Below are positions 51,694 to 59,920 of a DNA stretch of 64,000 nt, in pieces; positions within the stretch are counted from its first letter, which is position 1; each line of letters starts with the position of its first letter. Origin of the DNA: Mesorhizobium temperatum (GTDB lineage Bacteria; Pseudomonadota; Alphaproteobacteria; Rhizobiales; Rhizobiaceae); NCBI RefSeq assembly GCF_002284575.1, contig NZ_NPKJ01000060.1, positions 234,515-298,514 of the forward strand. Direction: 5' to 3'. The notes beneath the pieces were generated by a model. It was not told the origin of the DNA and made no database searches. It saw only the letters and a program-made list of their open reading frames with translations. A program made the translations under genes and the position numbers.

Positions 51694-52727
51694 CCACTTC
51701 CGTCTCCCGCGTGCCCTGCACCGTCGTCACCGGCTTCCTCGGCGCCGGCAAGACGACGCTGATCCGCCATCTGCTCGAAAACGCCGGCGGCAAGCGGCTG
51801 GCCATCATCGTCAACGAGTTCGGCGACATCGGCATCGACGGCGAGATCCTCAGGGGATGCGGCATCGACACCTGCCCCGAGGAAAATATCGTCGAACTGG
51901 CCAATGGCTGCATCTGCTGCACCGTTGCAGACGACTTTGTGCCGGCGCTCGACCAGATCCTGTCGCTGACGCCGAGGGTCGACCATATCCTGATCGAAAC
52001 TTCCGGCCTCGCTTTGCCGAAGCCGCTGGTCCAGGCCTTCCAGTGGCCGACGGTGAAGAGCCGGGTCACGGTCGACGGCGTCATCGCCGTGGTCGACGGA
52101 CCGGCGCTGGCTGATGGCCGCGTCGCCAACGACATGGACGCCCTGCAGGCGCAGCGCGCGCAGGACGAGACGCTCGACCACGACGATCCGGTCGAGGAGG
52201 TGTTCGAGGACCAGCTCGCCTGCGCCGACCTGATTATTTTGTCGAAGAGTGACCTGATGGACGCTGCCGGCTCGGCCCGTGCCAATGCCATCATCGGCGA
52301 GCACACCGCGCGCGCGGTGAAGATCGTACCGACCTCGCAGGGTAAGGTCGATCCGTCCGTGCTGCTCGGCCTCGGCCTCGCCGTCGAGGACGATATCGAG
52401 AACCGCAAGACCCATCACGACGACGAGCTCGACCACGAGCATGACGATTTTGACTCGTTCGTCATCGACATTCCGTCGATCGCCAATCCCGATGAGCTGG
52501 CTTTGCGCGTCGCTACCGCGGCCGAGGAAGAAAACGTGCTGCGCGTCAAGGGTTTCGTCGAGGTCGGCGGCAAGCCGATGCGGCTGTTGCTGCAGGCTGT
52601 CGGTCCGCGCGTCAATCACTATTACGACCGCGCCTGGACCGCTGAGGACGACCGCCGCTCGCGCCTCGTCGTCATCGGCCTGAAAGGGCTGAACCGCCCG
52701 GCAATCGAGCGTATCCTCGCCGGCTGA
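51690..52727 (+). CDS. cobW: Cobalamin biosynthesis protein CobW (G3E GTPase, metallochaperone)
   Basis: This 345-residue P-loop GTPase has Walker A TGFLGAGKTTLIRHL near 14-28. The metal-binding CxCC motif lies in NGCICCTVAD near 73-82, with LIETSGLALP and a His/Asp-rich loop (KTHHDDELDHEHDDF near 235-249). A C-terminal CobW_C domain follows. It is thought to deliver Co2+ to the aerobic cobaltochelatase, whose large subunit gene cobN follows. cobS and cobT are not in the window. ATG 51690 overlaps the DUF1636 stop. Confidence 0.95.
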   Translation: MTTSVSRVPCTVVTGFLGAGKTTLIRHLLENAGGKRLAIIVNEFGDIGIDGEILRGCGIDTCPEENIVELANGCICCTVADDFVPALDQILSLTPRVDHILIETSGLALPKPLVQAFQWPTVKSRVTVDGVIAVVDGPALADGRVANDMDALQAQRAQDETLDHDDPVEEVFEDQLACADLIILSKSDLMDAAGSARANAIIGEHTARAVKIVPTSQGKVDPSVLLGLGLAVEDDIENRKTHHDDELDHEHDDFDSFVIDIPSIANPDELALRVATAAEEENVLRVKGFVEVGGKPMRLLLQAVGPRVNHYYDRAWTAEDDRRSRLVVIGLKGLNRPAIERILAG

Positions 52728-52745
52728 CCTCAGGCACGAGCCGCG

Positions 52746-55700
52746 ATGCACATCCTCACCACAACATCCGCCTCGCTCGACGATCTCGCCGAGCCTGTTG
52801 ATCTCAGGCAGACGCCTGCGGATGTCGTGGCGCTGTCTTTCACCGACAGCGATCTGGCCGGGCTGGCGGCGGCGTGGAAAGCAGACGCGGATCGCCTGCC
52901 CTCGATGCGCCTGGCGGCTTTACGCGACCTGCGCCATCCGATGTCCGTCGATCTCTGGATCGACAGCGTCGCCCGGCACGCCAGGGTTGTTTTGGTTCGC
53001 ATCCTCGGCGGTTACGACTGGTGGCGCTACGGCTGCGACCAACTCGCCTCGATCGCCCGCGCACGCGGCATAAAACTGGCGCTGCTGCCCGGCGAATGCC
53101 GCGACGAGGATCTCCGGCTGATCGAATGCTCGACGCTGCCGCGCGAAGAACTCGACGGCCTGCTGGGCTATTTTCGCGAAGGCGGCCCGGAGAATATGAC
53201 GGCGCTGGTGCAGAGACTCGCGCGGCTGGCGGGATCGGAGGCGGCCGTTGCCGAGCCGGTTGTCGTGCCGAAGGCGGGATTTTACGAACCCGGACGCGGC
53301 GACGTCCCCCTCCCCCTTGAGGGGAGGGTCCGGCCGCAGGCCGGGGGTGGGGTCGCCTGTGAAGTGCGCCAACAGCAAAAAACGTCGAGCACTGCCGCAA
53401 CGACCCCACCCGGCCCTGCGGGCCACCCTCCCCTCGAGGGGGACGTCGTGCCAATTCTCTTTTACCGTTCGATGCTGCTCGCCGCCGATGTCGCGCCGAT
53501 CGATGCATTGTTCGAAGCGCTGCGGCAGCGCGGCATGGCCCCCGTGCCGATCTTCGTCTCCAGCCTCAAGGATCCGGTCTCGCTGGCCTTTGTAGAGACC
53601 GCGCTTGCCGCGCTAAACCCTGCCGCGATCATCGCGGCGACGGCGTTCGCCTCGGGCGCCGAGCCCGGCGTCGAAACCCTGTTCGACCGCGCCGGCGTGC
53701 CGGTGTTCCAGGTCATCGTCGCGACGACACGCCGTGACATCTGGCAAAACAACCAGCGCGGCCTGGCGCCTGCCGACCTCGCCATGCATGTCGTCCTCCC
53801 CGAACTCGACGGCCGCATCCTTGCCGGCGCCATTTCCTTCAAGGGCGAAAGCGAGGTCGATCCCGCATTGGCTTTCCGCGCCTTCGCCAACCGGCCGGAG
53901 CCGGACCGCGTCGCGCAGGTGGCGAACCGTGTCCAAGCCTTCATCCGCCTGCAGCGTACGCCGCGCGCGGAACGCAAGCTGGCCATCCTGATCCCCGACT
54001 ATCCGAGCGCCCCCGGCCGCACCGGCTACGCCGTCGGCCTCGACGTGCCGTCCAGCGTGCTGGCGATGCTGCACGACCTGAGCGAACAGGGCTACACCGT
54101 TGAAGGGATTCCGCAAACGCCGCGCGCGTTGCTGGAGATGCTGGAGCTTGGCGGGCAGGGATTGAGCCTGAACGACTATCGCGATTTTTATCAGGCCCTC
54201 CCAACTGCGGCAGTGAGGGTCGTCGAAAAGGCATGGGGGTCGCCAGACAGTGAGACGACCATCAATGCGCCCCCCTCTGTCCTGTCCGGCAGGACAGAGG
54301 GGGGCGCGAAGGAACGCCAACCTTCGATCCCAGCAAACAACAGGCGATTCCCCTTCCGCGCCGCCACCTTCGGCAACATCACCGTAGCACTCGCCCCCGA
54401 TCGCGGGCGCTCGGCCGACCGTCGCGCCGACTATCACGACCCGACATTGCCGCCGCGCCATGCGCTGATCGCTTTCGGCCTGTGGCTGCGCAAGTCGCTC
54501 GGTGTCCATGCCCTCGTCCATGTCGGCGCCCATGGCGCGCTGGAATGGCTGCCCGGGAAAACCGTGGCGCTCAGCGAATCCTGCTTCCCCGAGATCGTCA
54601 CCGGTTCCCTGCCCGTCGTCTATCCCTTCATCGTCTCCAACCCGGGAGAGGCAGCACAAGCCAAGCGGCGCATTGCCGCCGTCACCCTCGGCCATTTGCC
54701 GCCGCCGCTGACCGGCGCCGGGCTCGACGAGAGCCAGCACCAGCTCGAACGGCTGGTCGACGAGTATGCCCAGGCTGACGGGCTCGACCGCCGCCGCCGC
54801 GACCGCCTGGCGAAGCTGATCGTCGAAACCGCGCAAAAGACCGGGCTCGCCTCCGAAGCCGGCGTCGCCGGAACCGACGCGCCCGATGAGGCGCTGCGCC
54901 GCGTCGACGCCTGGCTCTGCGACCTGAAGGATTTCGCCATCAAGGACGGCCTGCACATCTATGGCCGCTCGCCCGAGGGCGAGACCGATCCTTCGCGCCA
55001 GCAAAGTGCGGCGGCCGAAAAGTCTGCGCTGATCGCGGCCCTCGACGGCCGCCATGTCGCTGCCGGACCTGCCGGCGCGCCGGCGCGTGGCCGGCGCGAT
55101 GTGCTGCCGACCGGCCGCAATCTGTTCACATCAGATCCACGCACCATGCCGACGCCGACATCCTTCGATCTCGGCAGGGCGGCCTCCGACGAGGTCTTGC
55201 GCAGCTACATGCAATCGCATGGCGACTGGCCGCGTTCGCTGGTCATCGACCTGTGGGGCTCGGCGTCGCTGCGCACCGGCGGCGAGGAGATCGCGCAAGG
55301 TCTGGCGCTGATGGGCTGCCGGCCGCAATGGGATTCCGCGACCGGCCGCGTCACCGGTATCGAGGTGCTGCCGCCGGCAACGCTTGGCCGCCCGCGCGTT
55401 GACGTCACCTGGCGGATTTCAGGCCTGTTCCGTGACATGTTCCCGACCCAGATCGCGCTGATCGACGCAGCCGCGACTGCTGTCGCGGCCCGTGACGAGG
55501 ACGCTTCCGAAAACCCGCTCGCGGCAAGAACCCGTGCAGACGGGAAGATCAGCCCGCGCATTTTTGGCACTTCGCCCGGCACCTACGGCGCCGGCGTCGA
55601 GGAGTTGTTGTCGAGCGGCGACTGGGCCGCGCGCGAAGAGATCGGCCGCGCCTATCTCGACGCCACTTCGCATGCCTATGGCGGCGCCGACGGGGAAGGG

Positions 55701-56273
55701 ATTTCGTCGCCAGGCGCGTTCGAGGATCGTGTCTCCGAGGCCGACCTTCTCGTCCATACCGGAGACGACCCCGGCCGCGATATTTTGGAAGGCTCCGCCG
55801 ACGTCGCCTTCATCGGCGGCTTTTCGGCAGCACTTGCCGCGCTCGGCAAGAATGCGGACGTCATCGTGCTCGACACCACAGATCCGCAAAAGCCGAAGCC
55901 GCGCTCGGTTGGAGAAGCCGTATCTCGGGTAGTTCGCGCCCGCGCGGTCAACCCGCGCTTCATTGCCGGCCAGATGCGGCACGGTCCGCGCGGCGCTTCG
56001 GAATTCGCCGAGACGGTCGACCGGCTGGTCGGCTTCGCCGAGACCACCCATGCTATATCGGGCGCGCTGATCGAAGCCGTGCACGACGCCTATCTCGGCG
56101 ACCCCGCGGTTCGTGCCTTCATCCTGCGCGAGAACCCTTCCGCCGCGAAGGTCATCGCCGAGCGGTTTCTGTCGGCGCGGCGCCGCGGTCTCTGGCATCC
56201 ACTGCGCAATTCCATCGATGACGATCTCGCCGCACTGATCGCCGAGGCCCAGGCGCTGGGGGTGGCGGCATGA
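52746..56273 (+). CDS. cobN: Cobaltochelatase subunit CobN, with two in-frame palindromic insertions
   Basis: This 1175-residue large subunit of the ATP-dependent cobaltochelatase inserts Co2+ into hydrogenobyrinic acid a,c-diamide together with CobS and CobT. Conserved blocks include VPILFYRSMLLAADVAPIDA, YHDPTLPPRHALIAFGLWLR, HVGAHGALEWLPGKTVALS and RIFGTSPGTYGAGVEELL. Two repeat-derived segments interrupt the family sequence: codons 186-234 are exactly one 147-base palindrome, and codons 508-521 are a 41-base palindrome inside a longer non-conserved linker. Both keep the frame open. The stop overlaps the cobG start. Function is expected to be retained, since both inserts fall between conserved blocks. 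Confidence 0.94.
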   Translation: MHILTTTSASLDDLAEPVDLRQTPADVVALSFTDSDLAGLAAAWKADADRLPSMRLAALRDLRHPMSVDLWIDSVARHARVVLVRILGGYDWWRYGCDQLASIARARGIKLALLPGECRDEDLRLIECSTLPREELDGLLGYFREGGPENMTALVQRLARLAGSEAAVAEPVVVPKAGFYEPGRGDVPLPLEGRVRPQAGGGVACEVRQQQKTSSTAATTPPGPAGHPPLEGDVVPILFYRSMLLAADVAPIDALFEALRQRGMAPVPIFVSSLKDPVSLAFVETALAALNPAAIIAATAFASGAEPGVETLFDRAGVPVFQVIVATTRRDIWQNNQRGLAPADLAMHVVLPELDGRILAGAISFKGESEVDPALAFRAFANRPEPDRVAQVANRVQAFIRLQRTPRAERKLAILIPDYPSAPGRTGYAVGLDVPSSVLAMLHDLSEQGYTVEGIPQTPRALLEMLELGGQGLSLNDYRDFYQALPTAAVRVVEKAWGSPDSETTINAPPSVLSGRTEGGAKERQPSIPANNRRFPFRAATFGNITVALAPDRGRSADRRADYHDPTLPPRHALIAFGLWLRKSLGVHALVHVGAHGALEWLPGKTVALSESCFPEIVTGSLPVVYPFIVSNPGEAAQAKRRIAAVTLGHLPPPLTGAGLDESQHQLERLVDEYAQADGLDRRRRDRLAKLIVETAQKTGLASEAGVAGTDAPDEALRRVDAWLCDLKDFAIKDGLHIYGRSPEGETDPSRQQSAAAEKSALIAALDGRHVAAGPAGAPARGRRDVLPTGRNLFTSDPRTMPTPTSFDLGRAASDEVLRSYMQSHGDWPRSLVIDLWGSASLRTGGEEIAQGLALMGCRPQWDSATGRVTGIEVLPPATLGRPRVDVTWRISGLFRDMFPTQIALIDAAATAVAARDEDASENPLAARTRADGKISPRIFGTSPGTYGAGVEELLSSGDWAAREEIGRAYLDATSHAYGGADGEGISSPGAFEDRVSEADLLVHTGDDPGRDILEGSADVAFIGGFSAALAALGKNADVIVLDTTDPQKPKPRSVGEAVSRVVRARAVNPRFIAGQMRHGPRGASEFAETVDRLVGFAETTHAISGALIEAVHDAYLGDPAVRAFILRENPSAAKVIAERFLSARRRGLWHPLRNSIDDDLAALIAEAQALGVAA
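53301..53447 (+). repeat. 147-base palindromic element inside cobN
   Basis: The arms GACGTCCCCCTC...GGGAGGGTCCGG and mirrored CC...CCCTCCCCTCGAGGGGGACGTC pair almost throughout. A second pair is CGGGGGTGGGGTCG / CGACCCCACCCGG, and the centre is an unpaired stretch of about 45 bases. The length is 49 codons exactly and the first base is the first base of codon 186. The translation is rich in Pro, Gly and Arg (DVPLPLEGRVRPQAGGG at the left, PPGPAGHPPLEGDV at the right). Confidence 0.9.
54267..54307 (+). repeat. 41-base perfect palindrome inside cobN
   Basis: An 18-base arm, GCGCCCCCCTCTGTCCTG, its exact complement and a 5-base loop (TCCGG) form the element. In the cobN frame it reads APPSVL-SG-RTEGGA. 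The same arms, in the same frame, bound the larger element in cobG at 56939-57114. Confidence 0.92.
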
Positions 56274-57769
56274 ACGCCTTCTCCCGACGCGGCGCCTGCC
56301 CCGCTTTGTCTGCGCCGATGCAGACCGGCGACGGGCTTCTGGTGCGGCTCAACCCGGTCGCTGGAGGACTCTCGTCGAAATCCTTGATCCGACTCGGTGA
56401 ATCGGCCTTGCGGCATGGCAACGGCATCATGGAAGTGACCGCACGTGGCAGCCTGCAGTTACGCGGCCTGACGCCGGCAAGCGCCCGGCTTCTGGCCGTC
56501 GAGGTCGATGCACTCGGCATCGCCGTGCGCACCGGCGTGCCGGTGGAGCACGGACCGCTGGCGGGGATCGACCCCGAAGAGATCGCAGATCCGCGCCCGC
56601 TGGCGGGGCGGATTCGCGAAGCCATCGAGGACGCTGGCGTTACGCAACGGGTTGGCCCGAAGGTCTCGGTGGTTGTCGACGGCGGCGGGCGACTTGGCAT
56701 GGATGCCGTGACGGCCGACATCAGGCTGGTCGCGGTGCGGATTGATGCCGGAACGCAGTGGCAGGTGGCTGTCGCTGGCGACAGTCAGACTGCGACGCTA
56801 CTCGTCATGGTCGAGGAAGATGCGGCCCGTGATATTGCCGTCGCGATTCTAAGGATGGTTGCTGAAAAAGGCCGCGAAGCCCATGCACGGGATTTGACGG
56901 AGAGGCAATTAAGATCTCTCACAAGCTGGCATTCCTTCGCGCCCCCCTCTGTCCTGCCGGACATCTCCCCCACTTGGGGGGAGATCGGCAGCTTCGCCGG
57001 CGGCTCCCCCTCGGCACCTTTGGCGATTGGCGAAAGCGGAGACGAGGGCGCAATCTCCCCCCAAGTGGGGGAGATGCCAAGTGGTGGCAAAGAGGGCAGG
57101 ACAGAGGGGGGCGCCGTGGAGCGCCTTCCTGTGCCGGCTCGCTTCCCCATTGGCATTTTCGATCTGACAGCCGGCACCGCCCTCGGCATCGGCCTGCCCT
57201 TCGGCAGCATGCCAGCGCAAAAACTCATCGGCCTCACGCAACACGCCCTCACCCTGGGCGTCACCGAAATCCGCCTGGCACCTGGCCGCGCGCTGCTTTT
57301 CCTCGGCCTCTCCCCGACCGCCTGCCACTCGCTCCAGCGAGCCGCCACCACCCTCGGCTTCGTCACCGACGCCACCGACCCGCGCACGAAAATCGCCGCT
57401 TGCCCCGGTGCGCCGGCCTGCGCCTCTGGCCGGATCGCGACGCGCGACATTGCCGAGACCATCGCCGCAGAAAACCGTGACATCCTCGATTCCTCCTTCA
57501 CGCTGCACATTTCCGGCTGCGCCAAGGGTTGCGCGCATCCCGGCGCGGCGGCGCTGACACTGGTCGGCGGCGAAAACGGGGCCGGACTTGTCGTGGACGG
57601 GACGGCGAAGGCCCTTCCTACCGGATACAGGCCGGGCTATGACGCCGCGCGCGGCGTTGGCGGCATTGCCGCAGCGATCCGCAAAGCACGACTTCGATGC
57701 GAGACCACCGCCGCCTGCCTGACAAGGCTTGGCGCGGCCGGTGTCACCGAACTCTACCGACAGGAATGA
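56270..57769 (+). CDS. cobG: Precorrin-3B synthase CobG, with an in-frame palindromic insertion
   Basis: This 499-residue enzyme of the nitrite/sulfite-reductase fold carries out the O2-dependent oxidation of precorrin-3A before ring contraction and marks the aerobic pathway. The [4Fe-4S]/haem ligands lie in CPGAPACASG near 382-391 and CAKGCAHPG near 419-427. The N-terminal half starts RGACPALSAPMQTGDGLL. Between the two halves, codons 224-282 are a repeat-derived insert, which explains the excess over the usual length of about 460. Start overlaps the cobN stop (ATGA). Confidence 0.93.
   Translation: MNAFSRRGACPALSAPMQTGDGLLVRLNPVAGGLSSKSLIRLGESALRHGNGIMEVTARGSLQLRGLTPASARLLAVEVDALGIAVRTGVPVEHGPLAGIDPEEIADPRPLAGRIREAIEDAGVTQRVGPKVSVVVDGGGRLGMDAVTADIRLVAVRIDAGTQWQVAVAGDSQTATLLVMVEEDAARDIAVAILRMVAEKGREAHARDLTERQLRSLTSWHSFAPPSVLPDISPTWGEIGSFAGGSPSAPLAIGESGDEGAISPQVGEMPSGGKEGRTEGGAVERLPVPARFPIGIFDLTAGTALGIGLPFGSMPAQKLIGLTQHALTLGVTEIRLAPGRALLFLGLSPTACHSLQRAATTLGFVTDATDPRTKIAACPGAPACASGRIATRDIAETIAAENRDILDSSFTLHISGCAKGCAHPGAAALTLVGGENGAGLVVDGTAKALPTGYRPGYDAARGVGGIAAAIRKARLRCETTAACLTRLGAAGVTELYRQE
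56939..57114 (+). repeat. 176-base nested palindromic element inside cobG
   Basis: The outer 20-base arms GCGCCCCCCTCTGTCCTGCC / GGCAGGACAGAGGGGGGCGC are perfect. An inner pair CATCTCCCCCACTTGGGG / CCCCAAGTGGGGGAGATG encloses a further unpaired stretch. The first base is the first base of codon 224. The peptide begins APPSVLPDISPTWGEIG and ends SGGKEGRTEGGA, matching the cobN element at both ends. Confidence 0.92.
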
Positions 57770-57771
57770 AC

Positions 57772-58404
57772 ATGCCCGCCTATGACTACATCCATGACGG
57801 CACGGCGATCTATGAGCGCTCCTTCGCCATCATTCGTGCCGAGGCCGACCTGTCGCGCTTTTCCGATGCCGAAGCCGATGTCGCCATCCGCATGATTCAT
57901 GCCTGCGGACAGGTCGAGGCTGCCGGGCATTTCGTTTTTTCGGAGGATTTTGTTGCCGCCGCGCGCACGGCGCTGGCGGCCGGCGCGCCGATCTTCTGCG
58001 ACGCCGAGATGGTCTCGCACGGCGTCACCCGCGCGCGGCTGCCGGCCGGTAACGAGGTTATCTGCACGCTGCGCGACCCACGAACCGCTGACATCGCGAA
58101 AAGGATCGGCAACACTCGCTCCGCTGCAGCCATTGACCTGTGGGGCGAGCGTATGGCGGGTTCGGTCGTCGCCATCGGCAATGCGCCGACCGCACTTTTC
58201 TACCTGCTGGAAAGGCTGCGCGACGGCGCGCCGAAACCGGCTGTTATCATCGGCATGCCGGTCGGTTTCGTCGGCGCGGCCGAATCGAAGGGCGCGCTGG
58301 CCGAGAATTCCTATGGCGTGCCCTACGCGATCGTGCGCGGCAGATTGGGCGGAAGCGCCATGACCGCCGCAGCACTCAACGCACTGGCGAGGCCGGGTCT
58401 GTGA
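57772..58404 (+). CDS. cobH: Precorrin-8X methylmutase CobH
   Basis: This 210-residue enzyme shifts the methyl group from C11 to C12, giving hydrogenobyrinic acid. It contains the YIHDGTAIYERSFAIIRAEA N-terminus and the catalytic His in MVSHGVTRARLP near 79-90. IGMPVGFVGAAESK near 160-173 completes the signature. ATG 57772 is preferred because AGGA lies six bases upstream; another ATG at 57766 overlaps the cobG stop. The gene's stop overlaps the cobI start. Confidence 0.95.
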   Translation: MPAYDYIHDGTAIYERSFAIIRAEADLSRFSDAEADVAIRMIHACGQVEAAGHFVFSEDFVAAARTALAAGAPIFCDAEMVSHGVTRARLPAGNEVICTLRDPRTADIAKRIGNTRSAAAIDLWGERMAGSVVAIGNAPTALFYLLERLRDGAPKPAVIIGMPVGFVGAAESKGALAENSYGVPYAIVRGRLGGSAMTAAALNALARPGL

Positions 58405-59159
58405 ACGCGATTGCAAAAGGCAGGCTTGTCGGCGTCGGCACCGGTCCTGGCGACCCCGAGCTGCTGACGCTCAAGGCCGTGCGCGCGCTGGCCGAGGCCG
58501 ACGTGGTCGCGCATTTCGCCAAGCGCGGCAACAACAGCAATGCGCGCGCCATCGTCGGCGCGCATTTTCGTCCCGATTTGATTGAATTGCCGCTGCTCTA
58601 TCCCGTGACCACCGAAATCGACAAGGATCACAGCGATTACCGGTCGCAGATAACAGATTTCTACGAGGAGTCGGCCGAGAAGGTCGCCGAGCACCTCAGT
58701 GCCGGCAGGATGGTCGCGGTGCTTTCGGAAGGCGACCCGCTTTTCTACGGCTCCTACATGCACCTGCATGTCAGGCTGGCGCATCGCTTCCCAACCGAAG
58801 TCATTCCCGGGGTCACCGCCATGTCCGGCTGCTGGTCGGCGACCGGAACGCCGATCGTCCAGGGCGACGATGTATTGACCGTGCTGCCGGGCACAATGAG
58901 CGAATTCGAGCTGACGCGCCGCCTCGCCGACACCGATGCAGCCGTCATCATGAAGGTCGGCCGCAACCTGCCCAAGATCAGGCGAGCGCTGGAAGCGACC
59001 GACAAGCTGGCGCGCGCCGTCTATGTCGAGCGCGGCACCATGTCGGGCGGCGTCTCGATGCGGCTGGCCGACAAGCAGGACGACAAGGCGCCCTACTTCG
59101 CCATCGTGCTGGTCGCCGGCTGGTCAGGCCGGCCCGCCGCATTGGGGGCCGAAGCATGA
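58401..59159 (+). CDS. cobI: Precorrin-2 C(20)-methyltransferase CobI
   Basis: This 252-residue tetrapyrrole methylase converts precorrin-2 to precorrin-3A with SAM. It has the N-terminal GVGTGPGDPELLTLKA, VLSEGDPLFYGSYMH near 107-121 and IPGVTAMSGCWSATG near 138-152. The GTG start at 58401 overlaps the cobH stop (GTGA), in line with coupled translation through the operon. Confidence 0.95.
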   Translation: MNAIAKGRLVGVGTGPGDPELLTLKAVRALAEADVVAHFAKRGNNSNARAIVGAHFRPDLIELPLLYPVTTEIDKDHSDYRSQITDFYEESAEKVAEHLSAGRMVAVLSEGDPLFYGSYMHLHVRLAHRFPTEVIPGVTAMSGCWSATGTPIVQGDDVLTVLPGTMSEFELTRRLADTDAAVIMKVGRNLPKIRRALEATDKLARAVYVERGTMSGGVSMRLADKQDDKAPYFAIVLVAGWSGRPAALGAEA

Positions 59160-59920
59160 GCGGCCGCCTGACCGTCATTGGCCTTGGGCCCGGCAATGCC
59201 GACCAGGTGACGCCGGAGGCAAGCCGCGCCGTCGCCGAGGCAAAATTCTTCTACGGCTACAAGCCGTATCTCGACCGGCTCGATCTGCGCCCCGACCAGA
59301 CCCGCGTCGCCTCGGACAATCGCGAGGAGCTGTCCCGCGCCAAGGACGCGCTGGTAAAGGCTGCGCAGGGCCACGATGTCGCCGTCGTCTCGGGCGGCGA
59401 CCCCGGCGTCTTTGCCATGGCGGCAGCCGTCTGCGAGGCGATCGAGGCCGGCCCGGCCGAATGGCGCGCCGTTGAGGTTGCGATGCTGCCGGGCATCACC
59501 GCAATGCTCGCGGTCGCTGCCCGCATCGGCGCACCACTCGGCCATGATTTCTGCGCCATCTCGTTGTCCGACAATCTAAAACCCTGGGACCTGATCGAGC
59601 TGCGGCTGCTGGCGGCGGCGGGCGCCGGCTTCGTCATCGCGCTCTACAATCCGATCAGCAAGGCTCGCCCCTGGCAGCTTGGCCGCGCCTTCGAATGCCT
59701 CACGGCGATCCTGCCCGGCACCACGCCGGTCGTCTTCGGCCGTGCCGCCGGCCGCCCCGACGAGCGCATCGAGGTTTTTCTGCTGGCGGACGCCGATGCG
59801 GAAAAGGCTGACATGGCGACCTGCATCATCATCGGCTCGCCAGAAACCAGGATCATCAAGCGCGGTGAAAAACCGGCGCTGGTCTACACGCCGCGTTCGG
59901 CAGCGGGCCCAAGAAAATGA
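59156..59920 (+). CDS. cobJ: Precorrin-3B C(17)-methyltransferase CobJ
   Basis: This 254-residue tetrapyrrole methylase performs methylation at C17 with ring contraction, acting on the CobG product. GLGPGNADQVTPEA, VVSGGDPGVFAMAAAV and LPGITAMLAVAARIGAPLGH are conserved. It overlaps cobI by ATGA. The 3' end overlaps the oppositely oriented cobK by 37 bases, so the two convergent genes share coding DNA. Confidence 0.95.
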   Translation: MSGRLTVIGLGPGNADQVTPEASRAVAEAKFFYGYKPYLDRLDLRPDQTRVASDNREELSRAKDALVKAAQGHDVAVVSGGDPGVFAMAAAVCEAIEAGPAEWRAVEVAMLPGITAMLAVAARIGAPLGHDFCAISLSDNLKPWDLIELRLLAAAGAGFVIALYNPISKARPWQLGRAFECLTAILPGTTPVVFGRAAGRPDERIEVFLLADADAEKADMATCIIIGSPETRIIKRGEKPALVYTPRSAAGPRK

